Assembly (NCBI RefSeq): GCF_038806765.1
Contig: NZ_CP152389.1
Span: 3,968,001 to 4,032,000, forward strand
DNA: 64,000 bases
Direction of reading: 5' to 3'
From: Mucilaginibacter sp. CSA2-8R
GTDB lineage: Bacteria; Bacteroidota; Bacteroidia; Sphingobacteriales; Sphingobacteriaceae
Below are positions 19,004 through 28,635 of this stretch, one piece after another (the stretch's first letter is position 1; the number at the start of each line of letters is the position of its first letter). The position numbers and the translations under genes are program-made. A model generated the notes under the pieces. It did no database searches. It had not been told where the DNA came from and saw only the letters and a list, made by a program, of their open reading frames with translations.

Positions 19004-22000
19004 ATGAATTCTAATGCTTTTAATCAAGGCGTGCCATTGTCGTGGCTGCCTGCTAAATTCTTATTGGTTATGAAAATCGTAAGTTTCATAATATTTGCGG
19101 CTATTATGCAGGCCAGTGCTTACAGCTACAGTCAAATTAATATCCACCAGAACAACACCTCTATCACAAAAGTTTTATCACTTATAAAAAAGCAGACTGG
19201 GTACGTATTTTTAGTGAAAGACTATGACCTGTCTAAAATAAAAGTTAATATCAACTTCACTAACGCTAATATTAACGAGGTCTTGGACGTATGTTTCAAG
19301 GACTTACCCATAATTTATAAAATAGTTGACAAAACGGTATTTATTTCGGTGAAAGCCAAACCAAGCATTGTTCAGGCGTCCGCCGGCTTTCTGGACTTAG
19401 GCGGCCGGATAGTGGATGAAAAAGGGTTGCCCCTGCCTGGCGCAACCGTAAGTGTTAAAAATTCCACGATAGCTGCCAGCGCCGATGCAAACGGTTATTT
19501 TAAACTGAGAAACGTTCAGCCCGGTGCTGTGCTGGTGGTAAGCTTCACCGGTTTTACTACACAGGAAATCGCAGTTGGTGACAGAACAAGCATCAATGTA
19601 ACGTTAGTTGAAAGCACCAGAAGCCTAAACGATGTAGTGGTAGTTGGTTATGGTACTCAGAAGAAGGTAAATTTAACGGGTGCTGTTTCTATGGTAACCT
19701 CTGAGGCTTTGGACAGCCGGCCAATAACTTCTCTGTCCACAGGCTTACAAGGCCTGTTGCCTGGCTTGGCAGCAGTTAGCTTTACAGGACAGCCCGGTGC
19801 TTCAACGGCCACGTTGCGCGTACGCGGCACAGGCACTACCAACAACTCTAACCCATACGTAATTATTGATGGCGTTCCAGGCGACTTAAATTTCCTGAAC
19901 CCCGAAGATGTTGAAAGTGTTTCAGTGTTAAAAGATGCAGCTTCTGCTTCGATATATGGATCTGAAGCTGCCAACGGCGTTATTCTGATCACTACAAGGC
20001 GTGGTAAGCTTAACCAAAAGCCCATAGTAAATTATGACGGGTACATTGGTTTACAAAAGCCAACGGCACTGCCTAAAATGCTGGGTTCGGTGGAGTACAT
20101 GCAGTATTTAAATGAATCGCAAACCAATGTTGGCCTCGCACCAAGCTTTACGGCGGCCCAGATAGAGACTGCACGTAACGGAAGCGACCCCAATTTTTAT
20201 GCGAATACCAACTGGCCAAAAGCTTTATTTAAATCATCGGCACCGCAGCAAAATCACAGTGTGAGTTTAAACGGCGGTTCTTCTGATTTAAGCTATTATA
20301 TGTCTTACGCCCGGCAGGATCAAAAAGGTTTAGTTGTTGGCAATCAGTATGATGCTAACCGTAATAATGTAAGGTTACGGTTAAACTCTAATAACATACT
20401 CAACTTTCTGGACATAGACGGCAACATCGGTTTTATAGACCGGAAACAAAACCAGCCAGCCGACGAAACTGCGGCTGCCACCGGAACGATATATCAAACC
20501 CTAACGGCCTCTCCACTCACCCCTGTATTTTTTACAAACGGCAGCTATGGCTACGGTGGCGGTTCGGCCAATCCCGTTGCTACGGCCACTGTTGGAGGAT
20601 CTAACAAATTATCATCTCAGGACTTTACTGGTAATGTGTCTGCTACAGCGCATATACTTAAAAACTTAAGTGCCCAGGTTCGCTACGGTTTAAGTACCAC
20701 CAATCAAACGGCCACTTTATTTGCACGAAAAACGGATTATCTTGATCCTAACACCAATGTGTTTTTGTTTACTAACCGTGCTAACAATTTGCTGCAAAAC
20801 AGCAGTTATAAAAACCGGGTAGAAATAGTTACCGGCTTGCTTAATTATAGTTTTAACGTTGGCGTAAACCATTTTAAAGCACTGGCAGGCTATGAGCAAC
20901 GCTCGGTTCGTTATGACACCTTCTCGGCATCAAAAACAAATTTTGTAAGTGACGATGTTACTATTTTAGACCTGGGGAGCGCTAACCCACTGGCAGGAGG
21001 CACCGCTTACCAGTATGCATTGCGCTCGTTTTTTGGCCGTATTAATTACGATTATAACAACAAATATTTACTCGAAGCCAATTTGCGCGCTGATGGCTCG
21101 TCGAGGTACGCACCCGGCCGCCGCTATGGTACGTTTCCTTCTGCATCAGCAGGGTGGCGTTTTACGGAGGAATCATTTGTAAAAAACGCTAAAGCCTTAA
21201 GCTGGTTAAGTGAGGGTAAAATTCGTGTCTCTTATGGCTCATTAGGTAACCAAAACGGTGCAGACGCACCCGGTTATGCCGAATGGTATCCATACCTGGG
21301 AGTAATAGGAGCTGCCGGAACACCATCAACCAACATGCCTATTGGCAACACCACCACTACAGGCCTTGCCCAAACAGTATTGTCCAATCCGCTGCTTCAT
21401 TGGGAAAGGGCAAGCATGCTGGATATCGGTGCGGATTTGGGGCTATTCAACAACCGTTTAAATATCACTGCCGACTGGTTTAACAAGCGCACCACCGGTA
21501 TACAACTTAAAGTACCGCAGCCTGACGTTATTGGTTTAACGGTGCCTGACCAAAATGCAGGAACGGTATCAAACAAAGGATGGGAAGTAAGTATAGGCTG
21601 GAATGATCGTGTTAAGGATTTCCGTTATGGATTTACGGCACAACTATCAGACGTTAAAAATAATGTGGTCGACCTGGGCGGCGCACCGCCTACCATTGCC
21701 GACCGTATACGCCAAGTGGGCTACCCGATTGATGCTTTTTATGGCTACCGTACAGATGGGCTGGCGCAGGTAAGCGATTTTACTAAAGATGCTTCAGGTA
21801 AACTGGTGCCCAACTTCCCGATTTTTACAGCCGACGCGGCAAAAATTGCGCCGGGCGACATTAAATTCAGAGATTTGAATGGAGACGGCGTAATTACTGC
21901 TGATAAAGACCGTGAAGTAATCGGTGATGCGTTTCCGCACTACACCTATTCGTTCCGCGGCAACGTGGGCTACAAAAACTTCGATCTTAGTGTCTTTCTT

Positions 22001-22417
22001 CAGGGTGTTGGAAAAGCTAACGGTTATGTAACTGGGGTGGGCATCCATCCATTTTATGCCAATGGTGCATATCCGCAAGAAGTACACCGCGACCATTGGA
22101 CACCTGATAATCCAAATGCTTGGTATCCAAGGTTTACTTACCTGGACAATCGTAACTCAACGGCCAGGTTATCTGATTACTGGTTGCAGAATGCCAGCTA
22201 CTTAAGGCTCAAAAACGTGCAGCTAAGCTATTCCTTACCACGCACTTTACTTACCAAATATCGGGTTGATTTAGTAAAACTGTTTGTATCAGCTGATAAT
22301 CTGTTGACCAAAACTAATTACTTCTACGCTTATGACCCGGAAACGCCATCAACAAACGGCGGTTACTATCCGCAAGTAAAGACCATTGTATTCGGCGTTA
22401 ATGTACGCCTTAAGTAA
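19004..22417 (+). CDS. SusC/RagA TonB-linked outer-membrane receptor with STN domain
   Basis: Outer-membrane TonB-dependent importer of 1137 residues. Order: signal segment at about residues 24-42, STN domain at about 50-117 (SITKVLSLIKKQTGYVFLV), carboxypeptidase-regulatory-like domain at about 138-205, TonB-box-like LNDVVVVGYGTQ at about 208-219, plug at about 220-335 (LRVRGTGTTNNSNPYVIIDG), then the barrel with SusC landmarks such as NLRADGSSRYAP. The C-terminus is FGVNVRLK. The STN domain matches control by the adjacent sigma/FecR pair. It probably imports the glycan fragments handled by the GH89/GH172/GDPD/GH125 enzymes encoded downstream. Confidence 0.95.
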   Translation: MNSNAFNQGVPLSWLPAKFLLVMKIVSFIIFAAIMQASAYSYSQINIHQNNTSITKVLSLIKKQTGYVFLVKDYDLSKIKVNINFTNANINEVLDVCFKDLPIIYKIVDKTVFISVKAKPSIVQASAGFLDLGGRIVDEKGLPLPGATVSVKNSTIAASADANGYFKLRNVQPGAVLVVSFTGFTTQEIAVGDRTSINVTLVESTRSLNDVVVVGYGTQKKVNLTGAVSMVTSEALDSRPITSLSTGLQGLLPGLAAVSFTGQPGASTATLRVRGTGTTNNSNPYVIIDGVPGDLNFLNPEDVESVSVLKDAASASIYGSEAANGVILITTRRGKLNQKPIVNYDGYIGLQKPTALPKMLGSVEYMQYLNESQTNVGLAPSFTAAQIETARNGSDPNFYANTNWPKALFKSSAPQQNHSVSLNGGSSDLSYYMSYARQDQKGLVVGNQYDANRNNVRLRLNSNNILNFLDIDGNIGFIDRKQNQPADETAAATGTIYQTLTASPLTPVFFTNGSYGYGGGSANPVATATVGGSNKLSSQDFTGNVSATAHILKNLSAQVRYGLSTTNQTATLFARKTDYLDPNTNVFLFTNRANNLLQNSSYKNRVEIVTGLLNYSFNVGVNHFKALAGYEQRSVRYDTFSASKTNFVSDDVTILDLGSANPLAGGTAYQYALRSFFGRINYDYNNKYLLEANLRADGSSRYAPGRRYGTFPSASAGWRFTEESFVKNAKALSWLSEGKIRVSYGSLGNQNGADAPGYAEWYPYLGVIGAAGTPSTNMPIGNTTTTGLAQTVLSNPLLHWERASMLDIGADLGLFNNRLNITADWFNKRTTGIQLKVPQPDVIGLTVPDQNAGTVSNKGWEVSIGWNDRVKDFRYGFTAQLSDVKNNVVDLGGAPPTIADRIRQVGYPIDAFYGYRTDGLAQVSDFTKDASGKLVPNFPIFTADAAKIAPGDIKFRDLNGDGVITADKDREVIGDAFPHYTYSFRGNVGYKNFDLSVFLQGVGKANGYVTGVGIHPFYANGAYPQEVHRDHWTPDNPNAWYPRFTYLDNRNSTARLSDYWLQNASYLRLKNVQLSYSLPRTLLTKYRVDLVKLFVSADNLLTKTNYFYAYDPETPSTNGGYYPQVKTIVFGVNVRLK

Positions 22418-22445
22418 TCTATCAATTAACTCAGGATGTATCAGT

Positions 22446-22482
22446 AATCGGTTTTATAACCAGTTGACTTATAAAACCGATT
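22446..22482 (+). repeat. 14-bp perfect inverted repeat between susC and susD
   Basis: AATCGGTTTTATAA (22446-22459) and its exact reverse complement (22469-22482) flank a 9-nt loop in the 85-nt gap between SusC and SusD. No T-run follows, so it is not a classical terminator. It could protect the susC 3' end, partly terminate transcription or tune the SusC:SusD ratio. The repeat is seen directly; function is inferred. Confidence 0.7.
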
Positions 22483-22502
22483 TCAAAAGTAAAACTTTAA
22501 AC

Positions 22503-24227
22503 ATGGAAAATCTCAGCGAAAAAAAGAACTCCTTACTCGGACGCAGGTTGTTCCTTCGTCATATATCAGTTTATACGGCAGGCTCAGTAGCCCTACCGGC
22601 AGCCATTGCTGCATTACTAACCAGCTGCAAAAAAGATTTTTTAAACCGCGAACCGCTCGACGCCATCTCTGATGATGCCTTTTGGCAGTCAGATGACCAG
22701 CTTAAGCTTGCTGTAAATGCGTGCTATATTGGCGTGCGGGGTAAACCTACCATAGATTTAGAGAATATGGGAGATAATACTATTTACCCCTCTACGGCTG
22801 ATTATTTAGCAATATCTACCGGGCGGTACGATTTTAGTTTACCTACCTTAAATACCGAGTGGGTAAATCAATATACCCACATTCGGCGGTGCAATTATTT
22901 TTTGGAAAACTACCAAAAGGCTACTACGGTAAGTAAAACCAGATTAGACCAATATTCGGGCGAAGCAAGATTTTTGAGGGCATATTTATACAGTTACCTG
23001 GTATTCTTTTTTGGCGATACACCGCTGGTAACCAAAACGCTAAACCTTGGTGATGCCGATCTGTCAGCCCCCCGTAACCCGGTTAAAGATATAGTAGACT
23101 GGATTTTATTGGAATTGGATGCTGCAGCCGCAGTACTGCCAACAACCTATTCGAGTGCAGATTTAGGCAGAGCTACTAAAGGCGCGGCGTTAGGATGGAA
23201 AGCTAAAGTTGCCTTGCACTATGCCCGCTACAGCGTTGCCGAAAAAGCAGCTGCTGATGTAATGGCGCTAAACGTATATCAGCTGTACACTACAGGCGGC
23301 ACGGCAGCAGCTTACAATAATCTGTTTAAATATACCGGTAAGCTTGCTAACGGCAATAACAAAGAAACCATATTTGCACGTACTTACCTGGCCAACGTAT
23401 CGGTTCATAACATGAGCCGCGAAGCGCAGGTACCTGATCAAACCTCGCGTTTTTCCCCTACCAAGTCACTGGTTGACACCTACTTGTGTAGCGACGGCAA
23501 ACCAATCAACGTATCACCATTGTATAGCGAGGCTTCGTATGCTGATTTGTTTAAGAACCGGGATCCGCGCATGCCGCAAACGGTGCTTAGCCCGGGGTCG
23601 GCCTGGGGCGGGCATGCCGACGGTGTGTCTAACGGTGCAACCACGCCAATTTATAATTCTCCAAAGTTTAACGCAGATAAAAAAGGGACTGTAACGTCTA
23701 CCGGCTATTACTTTACAAAATATGTGGAGATCAGCACGGTGGATTTGGTAACCCAGGATAGCAATGATATTCACATACTGCGCTATGCTGAAGTATTACT
23801 TACTTATGCAGAGGCCCGCCTGGAACAAGGCACACTAACGCAGGCTGATATTGATAAAACCATTAACCTGCTGAGAAAACGGGTAGGTATGGTTGACATG
23901 AAGATTGCCGACATAGCTGCCTGGGGTGGCGACTTGCGCACAGAAATTAGACGGGAACGCAGAGTTGAGCTGGCCTTAGAGGGCCACCGGTGGCTTGACA
24001 TTGTGCGCTGGAAACAAGGCGCATTGCTGGCCCAAGATGTAAAAGGCATGAAAAAAAGCTTGCTTCCGGCCGCTAATCAGGCGTTTGTAAGCGCATTACC
24101 TACCGATGCCAATGGCTACCTGATTATTAATACGTCGCGTATATTTTCTGATAAAAACTACTTATGGCCCGTTCCGATTACGCAAATACAAAAAAATCCT
24201 AATCTGAGTCAAAATCCGGGCTGGTAA
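22503..24227 (+). CDS. SusD/RagB-family lipoprotein with twin-arginine-like signal
   Basis: Substrate-capturing lipoprotein of 574 residues, partner of the SusC at 19004. The ATG at 22503 is chosen because it lies past the hairpin and gives a complete signal; the frame extends upstream into susC without a plausible start. The N-terminus reads SLLGRRLFLRHIS, then a hydrophobic stretch and a lipobox LLTSC with acylated cysteine near residue 40, followed by KK. The RRxFL motif resembles Tat signals, unusual for SusD. The body is typical: SDDAFWQSDDQLKLAVNACY, SGEARFLRAYLYSYLVFFFG, YAEVLLTYAEARLEQG, ALEGHRWLDIVRWKQG, and a C-terminus with WPVPITQIQKNPNLSQNPGW. Confidence 0.93.
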   Translation: MENLSEKKNSLLGRRLFLRHISVYTAGSVALPAAIAALLTSCKKDFLNREPLDAISDDAFWQSDDQLKLAVNACYIGVRGKPTIDLENMGDNTIYPSTADYLAISTGRYDFSLPTLNTEWVNQYTHIRRCNYFLENYQKATTVSKTRLDQYSGEARFLRAYLYSYLVFFFGDTPLVTKTLNLGDADLSAPRNPVKDIVDWILLELDAAAAVLPTTYSSADLGRATKGAALGWKAKVALHYARYSVAEKAAADVMALNVYQLYTTGGTAAAYNNLFKYTGKLANGNNKETIFARTYLANVSVHNMSREAQVPDQTSRFSPTKSLVDTYLCSDGKPINVSPLYSEASYADLFKNRDPRMPQTVLSPGSAWGGHADGVSNGATTPIYNSPKFNADKKGTVTSTGYYFTKYVEISTVDLVTQDSNDIHILRYAEVLLTYAEARLEQGTLTQADIDKTINLLRKRVGMVDMKIADIAAWGGDLRTEIRRERRVELALEGHRWLDIVRWKQGALLAQDVKGMKKSLLPAANQAFVSALPTDANGYLIINTSRIFSDKNYLWPVPITQIQKNPNLSQNPGW

Positions 24228-24245
24228 AATTAAACGCAGGTAAAT

Positions 24246-26471
24246 ATGTATTTAGGGTTACATTTAGCAAAAATCATCAGGTTTTGTGGTTTACTGATCG
24301 TTTGTTCGGCAGGAATTGCGCCCATTAAGGCGCAATCCCGTCAGGATGCGGCGCCGGTGTACGCATTAATTAAACGGGTATTACCGCAACATGCCCAAAA
24401 GTTTCAAGTAGCTTATATACCGCAACAAAACGGAAAGGATGTATTTGAGGTAGAAAGCAACCATAATAAAATCTTGCTTCGCGGTAGCAACGGTGTATCT
24501 ATCACCAGTGCATTGAATTACTACCTCAAAACTTACGGCCATTGCAACATCAGCTGGAATGGTACCAATTTAAAATTACCAGCTACACTGCCGGTAGTTC
24601 CCCATAAAATCAGGCGTACCACACCATATAACTACCGCTATTATTTAAACTACTGCACTTTCAATTATTCCATGAGCTGGTGGGATTGGGATCGTTGGCA
24701 GAAAGAAATTGACTGGATGGCGCTAAACGGCATCAACATGCCTTTAGCAGTTACCGGTCAAAACTCTATATGGCAGCGGGTGTATAAAAACTTGGGGTTT
24801 ACCAATCAAGATTTAGATAGCTTTTTTAGCGGTCCGGCCTATTTTAACTGGTTTTGGATGGGCAACCTCGATGGCTGGGGCGGCCCCCTACCCCAAAGCT
24901 TTTTTACGCAGCACGAAGCGCTGCAAAAAAAGATTCTGGCTCGCGAACGTTCATTGGGTATGCAAAGCGTTTTACCTGCTTTTACCGGCCATGTGCCGCC
25001 TGCTTTTGCTAAACGCTTTCCCGAAGCCAAGCTCAAGAAAACACATTGGCAGGGCTTTCCTGACGTATATATTTTAGACCCCTCAGACCCAATGTTTACT
25101 ACCATTGGTCAAAAATTCATTGAAGAGGAGGTAAAGACATATGGCACTGACCATCTTTACTCGGCTGATACCTTTAACGAAAATACGCCGCCTACCAATG
25201 ATTCGCTTTTTTTAAGCAACGTGAGTAAAAAGGTATATCAAAGCATGGCAGCGGCGGATGCCAAGGCTAAATGGGTTATGCAGGGCTGGCTATTTTTGTA
25301 CGAAGCTAAGTTTTGGCAGCCCCGGCAAATTAAAGCGCTGTTAAATGCCGTACCCGACGACAGAATGATTATTCTCGATCTGTTTAGCGAAAATAAGCCT
25401 GTTTGGAACCGTACCGAAAGTTATTACGGCAAAACATGGATATGGTGTATGCTGCACAACTTTGGCGGCAACGTAAGTATGTATGGGCGCATGAACACCG
25501 TAGCGCATACGCCGGCAGAAACGCTTAAGAATCCTTTAGCCAAAAACTTGTCAGGTATAGGCTTAACACCCGAGGCTATCGAACAAAACCCGGTAATGTA
25601 TGAGCTATTGCTGGATAACGTTTGGCGCAGCACCCCAATTGATTTACCCACATGGCTCAATGATTACGCTACGCGACGGTATGGCAAGCCCAATAAGATG
25701 GCCTGGCATGCCTGGAAAACGCTCAGCCAAACAGTTTATGAAGGCGCTATTGCTTCTGGCGGGCCTGAATCTATCATAACAGGACGCCCTACTTTTAAAC
25801 CAACAACGCTTTGGACCAACACCAAAAAAGCTTACCGGCCTAAAGATTTGCTGCCCGCTTGGGATGACTTAATTAAAGCAGCTCCCGACTTAAAAAACAG
25901 TACAGGCTTTCAGTATGACCTGATAGATGTAACCCGGCAAGTGATGGCCAACTATGCAGATACCCTGCAGCAAAACTTTGCTGCAGCTTACGCTAAAGGT
26001 GATTACAAAGCTTTTAACGCCAGTGCCGCTCAATTTTTAACCGTAATTGACGACATGAACACCCTGTTAAGCTCACACCCTGATTTTTTATTGGGTAAAT
26101 GGCTGAGCGACGCCCGGAAGATGGGTAACACAGCGGACGAAAAAAATTTATATGAAAAAAATGCCCGCAACCTGATTACCCTTTGGGGGGATAAAAATAG
26201 TCCGCTTCATGATTATGCATGCAAACAATGGGCAGGCATGCTAAGCAGTTTTTATAAACCCCGGTGGCAACAGTTTTTTACCTACGTAAACCAGCAAATT
26301 AAAAAGCAGCAGCCGGTGGATGAGAAAGTGTTTGGCGAACAACTGAAAGACTGGGAGTGGAACTGGGTAAACAGTCATGATCAGTTTTCGATTCAGACGC
26401 AGGGAGACCCTGTACTGTTGGCGACAAACATGTATAACAAATACAGAAATACTATTGAAAATCTTCCTTAA
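24246..26471 (+). CDS. Alpha-N-acetylglucosaminidase (GH89)
   Basis: Exo-glycosidase releasing alpha-linked GlcNAc, homologous to human NAGLU; 741 residues with a signal peptide ending at about residue 30 (PIKAQ), so periplasmic or exported. The three NAGLU regions are present: N-terminal domain, the central barrel with YNYRYYLNYCTFNYSMSWWD and WMALNGINMPLAVTGQ, and the C-terminal helical domain. The conserved catalytic segment YSADTFNENTPP places a glutamate at residue 312. Further signatures are WVMQGWLF and IWCMLHNFGGN. It begins 18 nt after SusD. Known targets include terminal alpha-GlcNAc on host glycans; alpha-GlcNAc also decorates poly(glycerol phosphate) teichoic acids, which would fit the neighbouring genes. 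Confidence 0.94.
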   Translation: MYLGLHLAKIIRFCGLLIVCSAGIAPIKAQSRQDAAPVYALIKRVLPQHAQKFQVAYIPQQNGKDVFEVESNHNKILLRGSNGVSITSALNYYLKTYGHCNISWNGTNLKLPATLPVVPHKIRRTTPYNYRYYLNYCTFNYSMSWWDWDRWQKEIDWMALNGINMPLAVTGQNSIWQRVYKNLGFTNQDLDSFFSGPAYFNWFWMGNLDGWGGPLPQSFFTQHEALQKKILARERSLGMQSVLPAFTGHVPPAFAKRFPEAKLKKTHWQGFPDVYILDPSDPMFTTIGQKFIEEEVKTYGTDHLYSADTFNENTPPTNDSLFLSNVSKKVYQSMAAADAKAKWVMQGWLFLYEAKFWQPRQIKALLNAVPDDRMIILDLFSENKPVWNRTESYYGKTWIWCMLHNFGGNVSMYGRMNTVAHTPAETLKNPLAKNLSGIGLTPEAIEQNPVMYELLLDNVWRSTPIDLPTWLNDYATRRYGKPNKMAWHAWKTLSQTVYEGAIASGGPESIITGRPTFKPTTLWTNTKKAYRPKDLLPAWDDLIKAAPDLKNSTGFQYDLIDVTRQVMANYADTLQQNFAAAYAKGDYKAFNASAAQFLTVIDDMNTLLSSHPDFLLGKWLSDARKMGNTADEKNLYEKNARNLITLWGDKNSPLHDYACKQWAGMLSSFYKPRWQQFFTYVNQQIKKQQPVDEKVFGEQLKDWEWNWVNSHDQFSIQTQGDPVLLATNMYNKYRNTIENLP

Positions 26472-26518
26472 ACGGTAAGTGATTAAGAGAAGGCTTGCAT
26501 AAATTTAAAGAGGTACAC

Positions 26519-27691
26519 ATGATTAAAAACGTTTTGATGGCTGGCATAGTAGCACTTTTTTCAGTGAGTGCTTTTGCTCAAAAGCCAGCTTTTAATGGTT
26601 TAGATATGAGTATGGGCACTTTATCAAAAATATCCGATGCCCAAACGCGCTCCATTAGCCCCGAAAACTTTACCGGTGCTAAAGGTAAAGGAGGCATGGC
26701 CGACCCGGTGAAAGACAAGGGTAAGCGTAATGTAACCAATTCTGCTTTTCAAACGCGCGACCTGGGTTTAGGGTGGAAAGTAAATCCCTTTATCATTGTA
26801 GATCCGAAAGAGACCCTTACTATTGCTGAAATTGACGGGCAGGGTGCTATACAGCATATCTGGATGACCCCAACCGGCAACTGGCGCTTCTCTATTTTGC
26901 GCTTTTACTGGGACGACGAAAAAACGCCATCTATTGAGGTACCGGTGGGCGACTTTTTTGGCATGGGCTGGAACGAGTATGCCCCTTTAAATTCTTTAGC
27001 CGTAACCGTAAATCCGGGCAGCTCTTTTAATTGCTACTGGAAAATGCCTTTCCGCAGAAAATGTAAAATTACGCTCGAAAACGTAAATGACAAGGACCAG
27101 ATGCGGTTATACTACCAGGTCGATTATACGCTTACCAAGGTAGATCCGGATGAGGCCTACTTTCATGCACAGTACCGCCGGTCAAACCCAACCCAAAACT
27201 CAATACATACCATTTTAGATCATGTAAGCGGCAAAGGCCAGTATGTAGGTACATATATGGCTTTTGGTACAAATAATAATGGTTGGTGGGGCGAAGGTGA
27301 ATTAAAGTTTTTCATTGATGGTGATAAAGAATACCCGACGATTAATGGCACCGGTACCGAAGACTACTTTTGCGGCTCTTACAATTTTGAGAACAAAAAG
27401 ACGCACCAGTATGAGCCGTTTTCTACCGCCTATGCAAGCATGCACCAGGTCATCAAGCCCGACGGTTTATATGTTTCCCAGCAGCGCTTTGGCCTTTACC
27501 GTTGGCATATATTAGACCCTGTACGGTTTGATAAAGACTTAAAGATAACTATACAGGATATAGGATGGCGGTACTTTAACCGTTACCTGCTACAGCATTC
27601 AGACATCGCTACTGTAGCCTACTGGTACCAGCTAGAGCCACATGCCAAATTCCCGAAGTTTCCGTCTAAAGATGACCTCGAAGTAAATTAA
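26519..27691 (+). CDS. DUF2961 / GH172-family enzyme
   Basis: Secreted 390-residue protein starting at the ATG at 26519, preceded by AAAGAGG; an in-frame TTG at 26495 is less likely. The signal peptide ends at about residue 20 (VSAFAQ). The jelly-roll DUF2961 domain is recognisable from GQGAIQHIWMTPTGNWRFS, FYWDDEKTPSIEVPVGDFFG and NGTGTEDYFCGSYNFE. GH172 members include alpha-D-fructofuranosidases and exo-D-arabinofuranosidases and act as oligomers. The context (GH89, GH125, GDPD) leaves the sugar open; D-arabinofuranose of actinobacterial lipoglycans is one possibility. The exact activity cannot be read from sequence. Confidence 0.88.
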   Translation: MIKNVLMAGIVALFSVSAFAQKPAFNGLDMSMGTLSKISDAQTRSISPENFTGAKGKGGMADPVKDKGKRNVTNSAFQTRDLGLGWKVNPFIIVDPKETLTIAEIDGQGAIQHIWMTPTGNWRFSILRFYWDDEKTPSIEVPVGDFFGMGWNEYAPLNSLAVTVNPGSSFNCYWKMPFRRKCKITLENVNDKDQMRLYYQVDYTLTKVDPDEAYFHAQYRRSNPTQNSIHTILDHVSGKGQYVGTYMAFGTNNNGWWGEGELKFFIDGDKEYPTINGTGTEDYFCGSYNFENKKTHQYEPFSTAYASMHQVIKPDGLYVSQQRFGLYRWHILDPVRFDKDLKITIQDIGWRYFNRYLLQHSDIATVAYWYQLEPHAKFPKFPSKDDLEVN

Positions 27692-27725
27692 CAAGATTAA
27701 AAACATCGAACCATTTGTTTTTGAT

Positions 27726-28616
27726 ATGCACAACGCAAAAAATTTTCACACACTCATACTGCTTATGTGCCTGATGCTGGGTATAGGTAATCTATCCAGG
27801 GCACAGTCTAAAATAATTTTACAAGCCCACCGTGGAGGCCGGGGTCTGATGCCCGAGAATACCATTCCCGCCATGAAAAACGCGCTTGACTTAGGTGCCG
27901 ATCTGGAATTAGATGTTTACCTGACGCACGACCAACAGTTAGTAGTTTCGCACGAAGACCATATACCCTCAGCCATAGCGTTAACCCCCACAGGCGATAC
28001 CGTTTCTAAAGCCAGCGAGTCTAATTTAAGTTTGCCCCTGTTAAGTTATAAGGACATTGAAAAATATGATGTAGGCACTAAATTTAATCCTGCCTTCCCG
28101 CAAAAGAAAAGCATCAAGGTAAGTATGCCGCTGCTAACCCGGTTAATTGACACTGCAGAAACCTATGCAAAAGCCAGGCACTATAAGCTTCCGGCTTACA
28201 ACATTGAGGCAAAGTTGCCGAAAGGGAAAAATTTGACCGGTGGTTACCGCGAGGCCTTATTAAAGGCAATGGTTGCTTTGCTTAAAGAAAAGCATATCCA
28301 GCGCAGGGTAATCATACAGTCGTTTGATACCGAAATGCTCGAAATAATGCATCAAAAATATCCTGATTTTACTTTATCCTACCTAGTGCAAACCGGCGAT
28401 GCTGAAAAAAACTTGTCAAATTTAAGTTTTAAACCTGCCTACTACAGCCCTAATTACCACATCGTGCATCACGAGGATGTTGAATTTTGTCATCAAAAAA
28501 ATATCAAGGTGATTCCCTGGACGGTAAATACCGTCGAGGAAATGAAAGTCCTTAAATCTTTGGCGGTGGATGGATTAATTTCTGATTACCCTAACCTGTA
28601 TAAATTACTCAATTAA
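27726..28616 (+). CDS. Glycerophosphodiester phosphodiesterase (GDPD, periplasmic)
   Basis: Hydrolyses glycerophosphodiesters to glycerol-3-phosphate and an alcohol. It has 296 residues with a signal peptide ending at about residue 27 (LSRAQ). The GDPD active site is complete: AHRGG (H35), PENT (E44), ELDV (E61, D63) and VSHEDH (H76), followed by the barrel with YNIEAKLPKG and VNTVEEMKVL. It lies between glycan hydrolases and the glp genes, 34 nt after GH172 and 19 nt before glpD. The product would be taken up by the GlpT encoded at the end of the array. Related GlpQ-type enzymes in Bacillus degrade glycerol-phosphate teichoic acids exolytically, so a polymer substrate is possible. Confidence 0.92.
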   Translation: MHNAKNFHTLILLMCLMLGIGNLSRAQSKIILQAHRGGRGLMPENTIPAMKNALDLGADLELDVYLTHDQQLVVSHEDHIPSAIALTPTGDTVSKASESNLSLPLLSYKDIEKYDVGTKFNPAFPQKKSIKVSMPLLTRLIDTAETYAKARHYKLPAYNIEAKLPKGKNLTGGYREALLKAMVALLKEKHIQRRVIIQSFDTEMLEIMHQKYPDFTLSYLVQTGDAEKNLSNLSFKPAYYSPNYHIVHHEDVEFCHQKNIKVIPWTVNTVEEMKVLKSLAVDGLISDYPNLYKLLN

Positions 28617-28635
28617 GCCTGCTGCAACAGAGAAG

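Noticed and set aside
22386..22502. Upstream extension of the second SusD gene overlapping the SusC 3' end
   Set aside because: The extension runs through the 14-bp hairpin and would bury the signal peptide; the ATG at 22503 gives a normal lipoprotein N-terminus.
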